A DNA stretch of 64,000 bases. Source: Streptomyces griseoviridis. Its GTDB lineage: Bacteria; Actinomycetota; Actinomycetes; Streptomycetales; Streptomycetaceae. How positions within the stretch are numbered: the stretch's first letter is position 1; the number at the start of each line of letters is the position of its first letter. The notes under the pieces are model-generated. The model saw only the letters and a list, made by a program, of their open reading frames with translations, was not told the origin of the DNA and searched no databases. Positions 25,303-34,871 of this stretch are shown here, piece by piece. The position numbers and the translations under genes were made by a program. The stretch spans positions 8,805,501 to 8,869,500 of the forward strand of contig NZ_CP029078.1 of assembly GCF_005222485.1 (NCBI RefSeq), given 5' to 3'.

Positions 25303-26355
25303 TCAGGAATTGCTCAGCGGCAGTCCGGGCGGATTCACCTTCGACGTCTCCACCGCTTCGTTGGAGAGATTCCACGCCGCCAGCCACTTCGCGTACTGGC
25401 CGTGCTCGATGAGGTAATTGATGGCCTCGGCGATCGGCTCGGCCAGGCCGCTGCCCGCCTTCGTGGTCGCGGCGATCAGACCCTGGAGCGTCCCGCCCGC
25501 ACCGGAGAACTTGCCCGCGTTACGGGTCGGGTTCGGGGTCTTCGCGGACTGGGTGACGTGGTAGGAGATCGACGGGTTGGGACCGAAGAAAGCGTCGATC
25601 TTCCCGCCGGCGAGGGCCAGATAGGTGCTGTTGTTGTCCGGGTAGCGCTTGACGGTCAGCTTCTTGCCCTCGCCCTGGAGCTTCTTCTGCCATTCCAGGA
25701 GAATCTTCTCCTGGTTGGTCCCCGCGCCCACGGCCACGGTCTTCCCGGCCAGCGCCTCGTAATCCCCGGTGAAGCTCCACTTGTTGCTGTCGAGAACCTC
25801 GAACGCGAGATTGTCCTGACGGTAGGACGCGAAGTCGTACTTCTTCTTCCGCTCCTCGGTGACGGTGATGTTCGAGAAGCCCACGCTCGTCTTGCCGCTG
25901 TCGATGCCGACGAACAGGTTCTCCCACGTCGAATTCCGCAGTTCGGGTTCGAGCCCGAGCACCGCCGCGACCAGCCGCCCGAAGTCCGGCTCCACCCCGG
26001 TCAGGGTCTTCTGGTCGTCACCGATGTAGTTCAACGGCGTCGAACCCGCCGGCAGCGCCCCGATCCCGATGACCAGCTTGCCGCCGCCGCTCACGGACTT
26101 GGGGAGCTTGGCCCTGATGGCGGCGACCTCGGACACCTTGATCGCCGTCTCCTTCGCGGCGCCGTTGGAGCTGCGCCCGATGGTCACGGCGTGCGACGAC
26201 TGCCCGGCTCCGGCCGAGGTGTCGGCGTCGCTGTCGCCGCCGCACGCGGTCAGGGACGACGCGAGAGCGAGGGCGGCGGTCCCCACGGCGATACCGCGCA
26301 GAAGGGTCCCGGGCGACCGCAGGCTGCCTGGAACCCGCTGGATGAGCTTGTGCAT
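25303..26355 (-). CDS. Amino-acid ABC transporter substrate-binding lipoprotein (family 3)
   Basis: A 350-residue lipoprotein that would capture an amino acid or similar solute outside the membrane. The signal peptide has a basic start (MHKLIQR), a hydrophobic core GIAVGTAALALASS and the lipobox LTAC, with Cys as the new N-terminus. The mature part contains LVIGIGALPAGSTPLNYIG, TGVEPDFGRLVAAVLGLE, GFSNITVTEERKKKYDFASY and GKTVAVGAGTNQEKIL, all typical of glutamate/polar-amino-acid binding proteins. No permease or ATPase is adjacent, so it is an orphan. ATG 26355 places the signal peptide correctly; the frame continues upstream without signal features. Confidence 0.9.
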   Translation of the reverse strand: MHKLIQRVPGSLRSPGTLLRGIAVGTAALALASSLTACGGDSDADTSAGAGQSSHAVTIGRSSNGAAKETAIKVSEVAAIRAKLPKSVSGGGKLVIGIGALPAGSTPLNYIGDDQKTLTGVEPDFGRLVAAVLGLEPELRNSTWENLFVGIDSGKTSVGFSNITVTEERKKKYDFASYRQDNLAFEVLDSNKWSFTGDYEALAGKTVAVGAGTNQEKILLEWQKKLQGEGKKLTVKRYPDNNSTYLALAGGKIDAFFGPNPSISYHVTQSAKTPNPTRNAGKFSGAGGTLQGLIAATTKAGSGLAEPIAEAINYLIEHGQYAKWLAAWNLSNEAVETSKVNPPGLPLSNS

Positions 26356-27255
26356 GACTGTCCTTGAGAAGCGAGGTACGTCCCGGGCGACTGCGCCGGG
26401 CGGTCGGAAGAAGGGGGGAGCGCGGGAAGCGGTGGGGGAGCGCGCCGAGCGGACGGGGGAGAGGGCGGCGGTGCGTGCGCCGGTTCCCGCCGGCGCGCGG
26501 GGCGGGACCGTCACCGGGAACGCCTCACCGCGCCCCGGCGTTTTCGAGCCTCGGGGCAGGTGCCGGCGGGCGGTGCGGTGGGCGCGGCCGGCCGACCGGC
26601 CGGGAGGGGCGGCGGTCCGTGACTCCGGTCGCCCTGCGGGTCGCCCGGGGTGTCAGCGCCGGGCGGGGAGGCTCCGGCGTGTCACGGCCGGGCGCACGTA
26701 CAGCGGACGTCGTCGGCGCCCGGCGGCCGGACGCAGCCGCCGGGGAGCGTCGAAGCACGGCGGCCACAGCGCCGTACGACCGTCCCGGTACCTGCTGCGA
26801 ACATGTGCCACCCTCGCCGGTCCGCCCCCGTGGGGGCTCGGATGCCTGATCGAACATCTGCCCGCCTGTCGGGGCAGCGCGGCAAAACTGACATGCCCGG
26901 AAGGTGAAGTCAACGCCGCCGACGGCTCCCGCCCGGCTGCCGGGGGATTGTTCATGGTCGCGCAACATCGGCGCAGCAAAAGCGAGTTGGCCGTCACAGA
27001 CGACCGGTGAGAGCGGGGCCGGCGCGGGCGGCGGCCGGCCCTCGGGCGCTCGCGGGCGGGGCGCGGGGACCGAACGGTTTTCGAAACCGCCGTCGCCCCG
27101 CGGAAATCGAAGATCATCTGGCTGGATATCGCTTACGACGTCACTCACACGGTGCTTTTTTCACTCGAACGGGAGCTTCCTCTGGGGTGGTTTCAGCGGT
27201 TTGGCCATCGATACCCTCAACCCCATCTCGGGAAGACAGCGGATCTGGAGGAACC
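26356..27255. other. Long non-coding interval
   Basis: About 900 bases without a gene I can support. Open frames on both strands here encode Arg/Pro/Ala-rich, non-domain sequences typical of shadows. The left part holds the promoter of the lipoprotein gene; the right part (about 27100-27250) is lower in G+C and probably holds the promoter of the EF-hand/oxidase/P450 operon. No repeat or structured RNA was recognised by eye. Confidence 0.45.
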
Positions 27256-27786
27256 GTGGGTGAATTGCTGGACTGGAAATACGAAAGGCTGTTCTCCTTG
27301 CTGGATGCCAACAGCGACGGTGTCATTGCCCAGGACGACTTCACGCTGATGGCCGGGCGCGTCCTCGAAGCCACCGGAGAGCAGCGCACGGCGAAGGGCG
27401 AGGCCTACAAGGGCGCGATGATGAACTACTGGCTGTCGCTGCGGCAGACCGCCGACGCCGACGGCAACGGCCGGGTCGACAAGAACGAGTTCCGGTCGGC
27501 GCTGAGGAGAGTGAGCGTCGACTTCGACACCCTCATCGGCCCGCTCTACCAGGCCGGATTCCGCCTCGCCGACCGAGACGGCGACGGCCTCGTCGCCCGC
27601 CAGGAGTTCACCACCGTCCTCGTCGCCATCGGCGTCCCCGCCACCCAGGCCGAGTCCGCCTTCGACGGCCTCGCCGACCAGGACGGCCGGCTGACGGAGA
27701 GCCGGCTCATGCACGCGGCCGGGGTCTTCTACCGCGACGAGAACCCCGACAATTCCGCCAGCCATCTCCTTTTCGGAGCATCGTGA
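27256..27786 (+). CDS. EF-hand calcium-binding protein (calerythrin-like)
   Basis: A 176-residue cytoplasmic protein with four EF-hand positions: DANSDGVIAQDD (hand 1), DADGNGRVDKNE (hand 2), DRDGDGLVARQE (hand 3) and a degenerate fourth around DQDGRLTESR. Length and layout match calerythrin-type prokaryotic sarcoplasmic-like calcium proteins. GTG 27256 follows GGAGG with a 4-base gap. The stop overlaps the start of the acyl-CoA oxidase gene, an unusual coupling that suggests calcium binding is linked to the oxidase/P450 pair, although a buffer role is possible. Confidence 0.88.
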   Translation: MGELLDWKYERLFSLLDANSDGVIAQDDFTLMAGRVLEATGEQRTAKGEAYKGAMMNYWLSLRQTADADGNGRVDKNEFRSALRRVSVDFDTLIGPLYQAGFRLADRDGDGLVARQEFTTVLVAIGVPATQAESAFDGLADQDGRLTESRLMHAAGVFYRDENPDNSASHLLFGAS

Positions 27787-29663
27787 TCTCCACCGCGGCG
27801 GTGGTGATAGCAGGTACGGAAGGAGACCTCCACACCGACGACATGCCCCTTCTTCCTAATCGTGCCCAGGCGTCCCGACTCACCGACCTCCTCTTCGCCG
27901 GACGATTCGACGACCTCCACCGCCCCTGGACGGAACTCCTGCGCCGGGAGATATTCCGCTACCGCGACGGCATGTCACCCGACGCCCGTGCCGAACTGGC
28001 CTACGAGCGGCTGCGGATCGTCAACCGGAGCATCGACTCCGTCGAGGACCTGGTGACGGACACCAGCCGTCTGGTGGCGCTGCACGAGTGGCTCGGCGTG
28101 GTCGACGGCACGCTCACCACGCTGGCCACCGTCCACTACAACCTGTTCCTGGGAAGCCTCATCGGCCTCGACCCGCACGGCAAGGTCGACCGCACCCCCT
28201 TCACCACGCTCCGCCAGTACGGCACCGTCCTCATCACCGAACTCGGCTACGGCAACAACGCGGCCCATCTGGAGACCACCGCCACCCACCACCCCGACAC
28301 CGACACCTTCGTGCTGACCACCCCCTCGCGGGACGCCCAGAAGTTCATGCCGAACACCGGGCCGGCGGGCGGCGACAAGACCGGCCTGGTCGCGGCCCGG
28401 CTGATCGCGCAGGGCCAGGACTGCGGCGTCTTCCTGTTCATGGTCCCGCTGCGCGACGAGCACGGACCGCTGCCCGGCATCCGGATACGCGCCCTCTCCC
28501 AGACGCCCGGGTCGGCTGTCGACCACGCCATCACCTCCTTCGACCACGTACGCCTCGACCGCTCGGCGCTGCTGACCGGCGACCACGCGGACCTGGCCCC
28601 CGACGGCACCTTCGAGAGCCCGATCCGCAACCGCCGGCACCGGTTCCTGCGCTCCATCCACCGCGTCACCACCGGCAAGCTCTGTCTCGCCGCCGCCGCG
28701 CTCTCCGGTGCCCGCGCCACCCTCACCATCGCGGTGCGCCACGCCCACCGGCGGCACACCTCGGCCCCCGGCAGCCCCAGCCACGTCCCCGTCTTCGCCC
28801 ACCGCGGCCACCAGAGCAGGCTCCTCGCCGCCACGGCCGGCGCCTACGCGGCGACCTTCCTGATGCGGGACATCATCAGGCGCCGCTCCGACCCGGACGA
28901 CCCGCACCCCGTCGAGACCGAGGTGCTCGTCCCGATCGCCAAGGGCTGGGTCACCTGGCAGGCCCGGGACATCGTGACCGAGTGCAGGGAGCGCTGCGGC
29001 GCCCAGGGGCTGCTGTCGGCCAACCGCATCGTCGATCTGCTCACGCCGATCGAGGGCGCCATCACCGCCGAGGGCGACAACCTCGTCATCTGGACGAAGG
29101 CCGCCGCCGACCTGCTGACCGGCCGCGGCTACGACCCGCCCGAGCCGCCCCGGGCCCGGCCGGTCGACCCGGGCGACCCCGCCGCCGTGCAGGATCTGCT
29201 CGTCCACCACGAACTGACCTGCCTCACCCGGGCCCGCGACCGGCTCGCCGAGCCCGCGGCCGACCCGCTGGAGCGCTGGAACCACGCCGTCGACCCGGCC
29301 CTCGAACTGGTCGACGCCTACGTGACCCGACGCGCGGCCGAGGCGTTCCGCGCCGCGGTCCGCCGCCTCACGGATCCGGCCACCCGCACCCTCCTCGAAC
29401 AGGTGCTCCACCTCTTCGTGCTGGAGGCCCTCACCGCGCACACCGGCCCGCTGCTGGCCGACGGCCACCTGACCGCCGACACCGTCCGCGCCCTGCCCGA
29501 GACCGTCGAGCGGCTGCGCACCCGGCTCGCCCCCCACGCCCTCACCCTGGTGGAGGCGTTCGCCGTCCCCGACACGATTCTGGAGGCACCGATAGCCACC
29601 GACCGCTATGCCAGGACCTATGACGACCCCCACGGCCCGTGGCAGTCGAAGCCGAGTGAGTGA
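27783..29663 (+). CDS. Acyl-CoA oxidase/dehydrogenase-family protein
   Basis: A 626-residue protein resembling acyl-CoA oxidases: ITELGYGNNAAHLETTATHH is the flavin/substrate segment, followed by CGVFLFMVPLRDEHGPLPGI and, in the C-terminal half, RERCGAQGLLSANRIVDL and EGDNLVIWTKAAADLL. Such enzymes introduce a 2,3-double bond in acyl-CoA using FAD and, for oxidases, oxygen. GTG 27783 (GGAG 5 bases upstream) overlaps the EF-hand stop; ATG 27843 is an alternative. It is followed closely by a P450 gene. Substrate is unknown; fatty-acyl or polyketide-derived acyl groups are possible. Confidence 0.82.
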   Translation: MISTAAVVIAGTEGDLHTDDMPLLPNRAQASRLTDLLFAGRFDDLHRPWTELLRREIFRYRDGMSPDARAELAYERLRIVNRSIDSVEDLVTDTSRLVALHEWLGVVDGTLTTLATVHYNLFLGSLIGLDPHGKVDRTPFTTLRQYGTVLITELGYGNNAAHLETTATHHPDTDTFVLTTPSRDAQKFMPNTGPAGGDKTGLVAARLIAQGQDCGVFLFMVPLRDEHGPLPGIRIRALSQTPGSAVDHAITSFDHVRLDRSALLTGDHADLAPDGTFESPIRNRRHRFLRSIHRVTTGKLCLAAAALSGARATLTIAVRHAHRRHTSAPGSPSHVPVFAHRGHQSRLLAATAGAYAATFLMRDIIRRRSDPDDPHPVETEVLVPIAKGWVTWQARDIVTECRERCGAQGLLSANRIVDLLTPIEGAITAEGDNLVIWTKAAADLLTGRGYDPPEPPRARPVDPGDPAAVQDLLVHHELTCLTRARDRLAEPAADPLERWNHAVDPALELVDAYVTRRAAEAFRAAVRRLTDPATRTLLEQVLHLFVLEALTAHTGPLLADGHLTADTVRALPETVERLRTRLAPHALTLVEAFAVPDTILEAPIATDRYARTYDDPHGPWQSKPSE

Positions 29664-29694
29664 ACCCGAAGTCCAGCAGGAGCACCGCCGCGAC

Positions 29695-31035
29695 ATGAAC
29701 ATCGCGTTCACCCGGGAACCCGCCTGGGATCCCCGCCTCTTCCCGCCTGCCAGCCGCACCCCCCGCTCCGTGCAGACCGCGCGGATGCTGATGGACCCGC
29801 AGGGGTACGCGCGCACGCTGCGACAGCGGCTGGGGCCCGTCTTCTCCCTGCGCACGCTCCCCTACCGGGGTGCCCTGGTCTGCGCCGCCGACGCCGCGAC
29901 CAACCGCGCGGTCCTCACCGACCACGAGCGGTTCACCGGCGGCGACGCCACCGCCCTGCTCGCACCCGCGGTCGGCGCCAAGTCCCTGATCTGCACGCCC
30001 CCGCCCCGGCATCTGAGCCACCGCAGACTGCTGCTGCCGCCCTTCCACGGCCAGCGCATCGCCGGCTGGAACCAGCGGATCAGGGACCTCGTCCAGCGCG
30101 AACTGGCCGACCTGGTGACGGGGCACGCCGTGCCGGTCCGCCCCTGGGCGCAGCGGCTGACGCTCGACGTCATCCTGAACGTCGTCTTCGGCCTGACCGA
30201 CCCGGTGCGGACGGCGGCCTTCCGGCGCGCGCTGAACGCGTTCGTCGGGATGGACAACCTCGCCGTGCTGTTCCTGCCCGAGCCGCTGCGGCGCGACCTC
30301 GGGCCGTTCTCACCCGGTGGCCGGTTCCACCGTCTGCGCGCGACCGTACGGCACCTGACCCGACGGGAGATCGCCGACCGCAGGGCCAGGCCCGAGAACC
30401 ACGGGCGCGACGACGTGCTCTCCACCCTGCTTCAGCAGCGCGACGAGGACGGCAACCCACTGGACGACACGCAGATCCTGGACGAGCTGACCGGCCTGGT
30501 CCTCGCCGGGTACGAGACCACGGCGACCACCATCGCCTGGACCCTGCATCTGCTCGCCCACCACCCCGCCGCCCGCGACGACCTGATCGCCGACCTCGAC
30601 GCCGGCTCGGACCGGGTGCTGAGGGCCGCCGTCAAGGAGTCGGGCCGGCTGCGGCCCGCCGTGTACAACGCGATGCGCACCGCCGCGTACGACACGGAGC
30701 TGGGCGGCCATCCGGTTCCGCGCTACGCGTTCGTCGCGGCGCTGTTCCCGTTGACCCACCTCGATCCCGCGCTGTGGCCCGAGCCCGACGCGTTCCGGCC
30801 CGAACGCCATCTGGGCGCCACCGCGACGCCCTACACGCTGACCCCGTTCGGCGGCGGCCTCAGACGCTGTATCGGGGTGTCGCTCGCCCACCTGGAGATC
30901 GACACCGTCCTCACCGAGATCCTCGCCACCGCCGTCCCCGAGCCGGTGGGCCCCCCGGAGCGGGCCCGCCTGCTGTCGGTCACCCTCGTCCCCGCCCGGG
31001 GCGGCCGGGTCAGATTCAGGGTCAGGGGGCGCTGA
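29695..31035 (+). CDS. Cytochrome P450
   Basis: A haem-thiolate monooxygenase of about 446 residues. The I-helix oxygen motif is AGYETTATT, the K-helix E-x-x-R is in KESGRLRP, and the haem loop is PFGGGLRRCIG with the proximal Cys; PERHL precedes it. It is shorter than eukaryote-like CYP102 fusions and has no reductase domain. ATG 29695 has AGGAG 12 bases upstream; GTG 29656, which overlaps the oxidase stop, is equally possible. The third gene of the EF-hand/oxidase operon, it may hydroxylate the lipid or polyketide that the oxidase desaturates. Convergent with the small zinc-ribbon gene. Confidence 0.9.
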   Translation: MNIAFTREPAWDPRLFPPASRTPRSVQTARMLMDPQGYARTLRQRLGPVFSLRTLPYRGALVCAADAATNRAVLTDHERFTGGDATALLAPAVGAKSLICTPPPRHLSHRRLLLPPFHGQRIAGWNQRIRDLVQRELADLVTGHAVPVRPWAQRLTLDVILNVVFGLTDPVRTAAFRRALNAFVGMDNLAVLFLPEPLRRDLGPFSPGGRFHRLRATVRHLTRREIADRRARPENHGRDDVLSTLLQQRDEDGNPLDDTQILDELTGLVLAGYETTATTIAWTLHLLAHHPAARDDLIADLDAGSDRVLRAAVKESGRLRPAVYNAMRTAAYDTELGGHPVPRYAFVAALFPLTHLDPALWPEPDAFRPERHLGATATPYTLTPFGGGLRRCIGVSLAHLEIDTVLTEILATAVPEPVGPPERARLLSVTLVPARGGRVRFRVRGR

Positions 31036-31110
31036 GAGGAGCGGACGACGGTCCGGGCGGAGCCGAACCGCGCGTCATCGCTGGGGAGTCCGCCCGTCAG
31101 GCGTCAGGTG

Positions 31111-31332
31111 TCAGGCGTCAGGGTCCTGGTCCTCGGGCGGGAGCACCGTGTGCCCCTCCGACCAGTGGTTCACCCAGCCGCAGTGTCCGCACGCGTACCG
31201 CCCGTCGATGCCCGAGATGCCGCTGCCGCAGCGTCGGCACTCGGTGTGGGTGATCTCCTGCCCGGCGAGGAACTCCGCTGCCGCCACGGCCTGGCGCGGG
31301 GTCGGCCGGCTGTGCTGGGGATGCCTGCTCAT
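31111..31332 (-). CDS. Small zinc-ribbon hypothetical protein
   Basis: A 73-residue protein with a C-x2-C...C-x2-C ribbon (CRRCGSGISGIDGRYACGHC) followed by GWVNHWSEGH. Zinc binding and a structural or nucleic-acid role are likely; nothing more specific can be said. ATG 31332. The last codons and the following bases consist of four copies of a 7-base GTCAGGn repeat (about 31096-31123), so the C-terminal DPDA may be a slippage product. Confidence 0.7.
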   Translation of the reverse strand: MSRHPQHSRPTPRQAVAAAEFLAGQEITHTECRRCGSGISGIDGRYACGHCGWVNHWSEGHTVLPPEDQDPDA

Positions 31333-31377
31333 TGCCTCGACTGTAGTGGGCGGTGCCCCGCGGGGGCGCCGGGCGGC

Positions 31378-32049
31378 TCAGGGGCGGCCTGCGATCCCGG
31401 TGAGGATGAGGTCGATCCCGGCGGCGAACTCGGCCCGGTCGTCGTGTCCGCGCAGCTGCTCGGTGACGCTCCGGGTGAACGCGTACTCCTCGGGGTCGAG
31501 TTCGGCCCAGGTTCCGGCCACGCGGTCGAGGTGGGCGGCGCGGTCGGTGCCGGGCTCGACCCTGCGGGTGTTGGCGGCGTTCTGGCCGGCCACGCCGAGG
31601 ATGTAGTTCATCAGTGTGGAGGCCGCCGTGAACTGCGCGGACTCCGGCACCCCGAGCGCCCGCACCTGCCGTCCGATCCGCTCGAAGAGCGGCAGCGTGG
31701 GTGAGTGCGACGCCGTGCTCACCAGGTGCGCGCCGACCCACGGATGGACGTCGAGCGCGTCGAACACCCCGAGCGCCAGGGCGCGGACGGCGTCCCGCGG
31801 TGTCGCCCGGAGGTCGTCGGCGGCCAGCGCCCCGCCGATGACGGCGTCGGTGGCGGCGGCGAGGAGTTCGCTCTTGCCCGTGACGTGCCAGTAGATCGCC
31901 CCCGGGCCGGTCGCGAGCCGTTCGGCGAGGGCGCGGAAGGTGAGCCCGCTCTCGCCCACCGAGTCGAGCAGCTCGACGGCGGCCGCGACGATGCGCTCAC
32001 GGGAGAGCGGTTCCTGCCGTCGCTCCGGACGGCGCGTCCTGGTTGCCAT
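31378..32049 (-). CDS. TetR-family repressor
   Basis: A 223-residue regulator with the N-terminal helix-turn-helix LSRERIVAAAVELLDSVGES followed by FRALAERLATGPGAIYWHV, and a helical ligand domain with TetR_C-like features (GVFDALDVHPWVGAHLVS). It is divergent from the FAD monooxygenase gene. Three copies of a 15-bp palindrome lie in the 150-base gap between them, so it very likely represses that gene and itself and is released by the monooxygenase substrate or a related drug. Confidence 0.92.
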   Translation of the reverse strand: MATRTRRPERRQEPLSRERIVAAAVELLDSVGESGLTFRALAERLATGPGAIYWHVTGKSELLAAATDAVIGGALAADDLRATPRDAVRALALGVFDALDVHPWVGAHLVSTASHSPTLPLFERIGRQVRALGVPESAQFTAASTLMNYILGVAGQNAANTRRVEPGTDRAAHLDRVAGTWAELDPEEYAFTRSVTEQLRGHDDRAEFAAGIDLILTGIAGRP

Positions 32050-32068
32050 GCGGCCATCCTAACCGGCA

Positions 32069-32138
32069 TGGAACATCGTTCCAGCTTGACAGGACGTGGA
32101 ACGGCGTTCCACTGTGGAGGTGCTGGAACGACGTTCCA
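32069..32138. promoter_or_regulatory. Triple TetR operator (three TGGAAC-N3-GTTCCA palindromes)
   Basis: Perfect 6-bp arms with 3-base centres occur at 32069-32083, 32097-32111 and 32124-32138, with centre-to-centre spacings of 28 and 27 bases. The first copy begins 20 bases upstream of the repressor start. A TTGACA at 32086-32091 lies between copies 1 and 2. The arrangement is that of an operator array for the adjacent TetR protein controlling both divergent genes. Confidence 0.85.
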
Positions 32139-32199
32139 GAGCGGTCGGCGGGGTGTCACCGGCCGACCGGCCACCCCCGGGAACAGGAGGCGACCACGC

Positions 32200-33333
32200 G
32201 TGAACACGCCGGTCACGATCATCGGTGCGGGGCTCGGCGGGCTGACGCTCGCCCGCGTGCTGCACGTTCACGGCATCCCCGCCACCGTCCACGAGGCGGA
32301 GGCGTCACCGACCGCCCGCAGCCAGGGCGGCCTCCTCGACATCCACGAGCACACCGGCCAGTCCGCGCTCAGGGCCGCCGGGCTGTTCGAGGAGTTCCTC
32401 GGCGCCGTCCACCAGGGCGCCGAGGCGTCGCGGATCGCCGACAGGAACGGGAAGATCCTGCTCGACGAGGCCGACGACGGCACCGGCGGACGCCCGGAGA
32501 CACCGCGCGCCGCCCTCCGGCAGATCCTCATCGACGCCCTGCCCGCCGGCACGATCCGCTGGGGGCACAAGGCCACCGGGGCCAGGACCCTCGGGGACGG
32601 CCGGCACGAGGTGACGTTCGCCGACGGCACGACCGTCGCGGCCGATCTGCTCGTCGGCGCGGACGGGGCGTGGTCGCGGATCCGCCCGCTGCTCTCCGAC
32701 GCCACCCCCGCCTACATCGGCAGGTCCATGATCGAGACGTATCTCCTCGACGCCGACACCCGCCACCCGCACAGCGCCCGCACCGTCGGTGACGGCTCGT
32801 TCGCCGCCCTCGCCCCCGGCAAGGGCATCTCCGCCCACCGCGAACCGAACGGCGTCCTGCACACCTACGTCACCGTCGACAGGCCGCGGGAGTGGCTCGA
32901 TGCCATCGACTTCACCGACGCCGAGGCCGCCAGGGCGCGGATCGCCGCCGAGTTCGACGACTGGGCCCCCGAACTCACCGCCCTGATCACCGAGGGCGAG
33001 ACCACACCGGTCCCGCGCACCGTCAACACCCTGCCGACCGACCACCGTTGGGACCGCGTCCCCGGAGTGACCCTGCTCGGGGACGCCGCCCACCTGATGC
33101 CACCGTCGGGCGAGGGAGCCAACCTCGCCATGTACGACGGCGCCGAACTCGCCCTCGCCCTCGCCGCGCACCCCGGCGACACCGAGGCCGCGCTCGCCGC
33201 CTACGAGGAGGCACTGTTCCCGCGCAGCGCCGCCGCCGCCGTCGAGGCACTGCACGTCCAGTGGCTCTGCCACGGCGACGAGGCCCCGTACGGACTCGTC
33301 GCCTTCTTCACCGGCGCGGGACAGGGCGGATGA
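32200..33333 (+). CDS. FAD-dependent monooxygenase (TetX/PHBH family)
   Basis: A 377-residue flavoprotein hydroxylase. The FAD-binding Rossmann motif is VTIIGAGLGGLTLARVLHVH, the second dinucleotide segment is ADLLVGADGAWSRIRPLL and the FAD phosphate motif GDAAHLMPPSGEGANLAMYD is near the C-terminus. The last motif is close to that of TetX-type tetracycline-modifying enzymes. GTG 32200 has AGGAGG 9 bases upstream. It is under the three TetR palindromes, as a drug- or aromatic-inducible detoxification gene would be. The substrate is not known. Confidence 0.9.
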   Translation: MNTPVTIIGAGLGGLTLARVLHVHGIPATVHEAEASPTARSQGGLLDIHEHTGQSALRAAGLFEEFLGAVHQGAEASRIADRNGKILLDEADDGTGGRPETPRAALRQILIDALPAGTIRWGHKATGARTLGDGRHEVTFADGTTVAADLLVGADGAWSRIRPLLSDATPAYIGRSMIETYLLDADTRHPHSARTVGDGSFAALAPGKGISAHREPNGVLHTYVTVDRPREWLDAIDFTDAEAARARIAAEFDDWAPELTALITEGETTPVPRTVNTLPTDHRWDRVPGVTLLGDAAHLMPPSGEGANLAMYDGAELALALAAHPGDTEAALAAYEEALFPRSAAAAVEALHVQWLCHGDEAPYGLVAFFTGAGQGG

Positions 33334-33407
33334 CGGACACGGCGCCCGCCGGCGCCACCCGGTGGTGAAAGGGTCACGGCCGAGCGGGCGTCCGCCTCGC
33401 GCCCGGG

Positions 33408-34871
33408 TCAGCCGCGCGGGACGACCCGGACCTCCTCGCCGCGCGGCGCCGCCCCGCGCGGCCCGTACAGGCAGCCCGCCGCCAGCGCGGCGAACGGGAT
33501 CAGGGCCAGGATCACGCTCAGCACCAGCCCGCCGCCGGTGACGAGGGTGAAGTTGACCAGCACGAGCCACATCCCGACGAGCAGCCCGACCACCGCGAGC
33601 ACGGGGGCGATCCGGGTCTGCCAGACGCGCCCCCTGACCGTCTCCGGGTGGCGCGCGAAGAACACCAGCACCGCCACCGACGTGATCAGCATCAGGACGA
33701 CCATGCCGACCGTGGCGATGCCCGCCATGGAACCGAACACCCCGACGAGCGGATCCAGCCGCAGCAGCGCGCACCCGACGACCAGCACCAGCGCCGTGAC
33801 GCTCTGGAGCACCGACGACGCGGACGGCGAGCGGTGCCGGTCGTGGACCGCGCCGAGCCGGGCCGGCAGCAGCCCCTGGCGGGAGAGGGTGAAGGTGTAG
33901 CGGGCGATCACGTTGTGGAAGGACAGCACGCACGCGAACAGGCTGCTGAGCAGCAGGACCTGCATCACGTCGCGCAGGGTGGTGCCGACGTACGCCTGCG
34001 CGGTGTCCATCAGCATGTTGCCGTCGCCGTCCACGGTGCGCTGCGCCACCGCCGCCGCGTCCCCGGTGCCGGCCGCCAGGACCAGGGCCCAGCACGAGAG
34101 CGTGTAGAAGCCGCCGATGATCAGCACGGCCAGATAGGTGGCCCGGGGGATGGTCCGCTCGGGGTCGCGGGCCTCGTCGCGGAAGACGGCCGTCGCCTCG
34201 AAGCCGATGAACCCGGTGAGCGCGAAGAGGACGGCGATGCCGAGCGGACCGGAGAGCGCCGCGTGCGGGGTGAAGGGCTCGGCGGTGATGCCGTGCGCCC
34301 CGCCGCGCGCGAAGACCACCGCGTCGAGCACCACGACCACGGCGATCTCGAGGACCAGCGCCACCCCGAGCACCTTCGAGCTCAGCTCGATGTGCCGGTA
34401 GCCGAGGAAGGCGACGACGGCGACCGCGCCCAGCGCCCACACCCACCAGGGCAGGGTGCCCAGGCCGAAGGCGCCCAGCGCGTCGTTGAAGGCCCAGCCG
34501 AGATAGCCGTACACGCCGACCTGGATGGCGGTGTAGGCGACGAGCGCGACCGCCGCCGTCCCCACGCCCGTCCGGTCGCCGAGGCCCCGGGTGGCGTAGG
34601 CGTAGAAGGCGCCGGCCTGCGGCACGTGCGGCGTCATGGTGACGAACCCGACGGCGAAGACGAGCAGGATCAGCGACGCGAGCGCGAAGCCGACGGGTGC
34701 GCCCGCGCCGGGACCGCCCGCGATGGCGAGCGGCACATTGCCGCCGACCACGGTCAGGGGCGCCGCCGCCGCGATGACCATGAACACGATCGACCCGGTG
34801 CCGAGACGGCCCGCGAGCCGCGGGGACGCCTGGTGGGAGAGGGGCTGCTGAGAACTGGATTCGGTCACCAT
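33408..34871 (-). CDS. APC-superfamily amino-acid permease
   Basis: A 487-residue membrane transporter with about 12 hydrophobic segments. It begins LAGRLGTGSIVFMVIAAAAP, the conserved helix-1 region of APC permeases, with VPQAGAFYAYATRGLGDRTG and GFIGFEATAVFRDEARDPER as further family segments. Its start overlaps the end of the nitrilase-family gene by 7 bases, so the two are an operon. Import of an amine or amino acid that the hydrolase acts on is likely. The C-terminus ends in a short charged tail. Confidence 0.9.
   Translation of the reverse strand: MVTESSSQQPLSHQASPRLAGRLGTGSIVFMVIAAAAPLTVVGGNVPLAIAGGPGAGAPVGFALASLILLVFAVGFVTMTPHVPQAGAFYAYATRGLGDRTGVGTAAVALVAYTAIQVGVYGYLGWAFNDALGAFGLGTLPWWVWALGAVAVVAFLGYRHIELSSKVLGVALVLEIAVVVVLDAVVFARGGAHGITAEPFTPHAALSGPLGIAVLFALTGFIGFEATAVFRDEARDPERTIPRATYLAVLIIGGFYTLSCWALVLAAGTGDAAAVAQRTVDGDGNMLMDTAQAYVGTTLRDVMQVLLLSSLFACVLSFHNVIARYTFTLSRQGLLPARLGAVHDRHRSPSASSVLQSVTALVLVVGCALLRLDPLVGVFGSMAGIATVGMVVLMLITSVAVLVFFARHPETVRGRVWQTRIAPVLAVVGLLVGMWLVLVNFTLVTGGGLVLSVILALIPFAALAAGCLYGPRGAAPRGEEVRVVPRG

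Noticed and set aside
26525..27148. 207-residue minus-strand frame in the long non-coding gap
   Set aside because: Pro/Arg/Ala-rich, no ribosome site and no family features.
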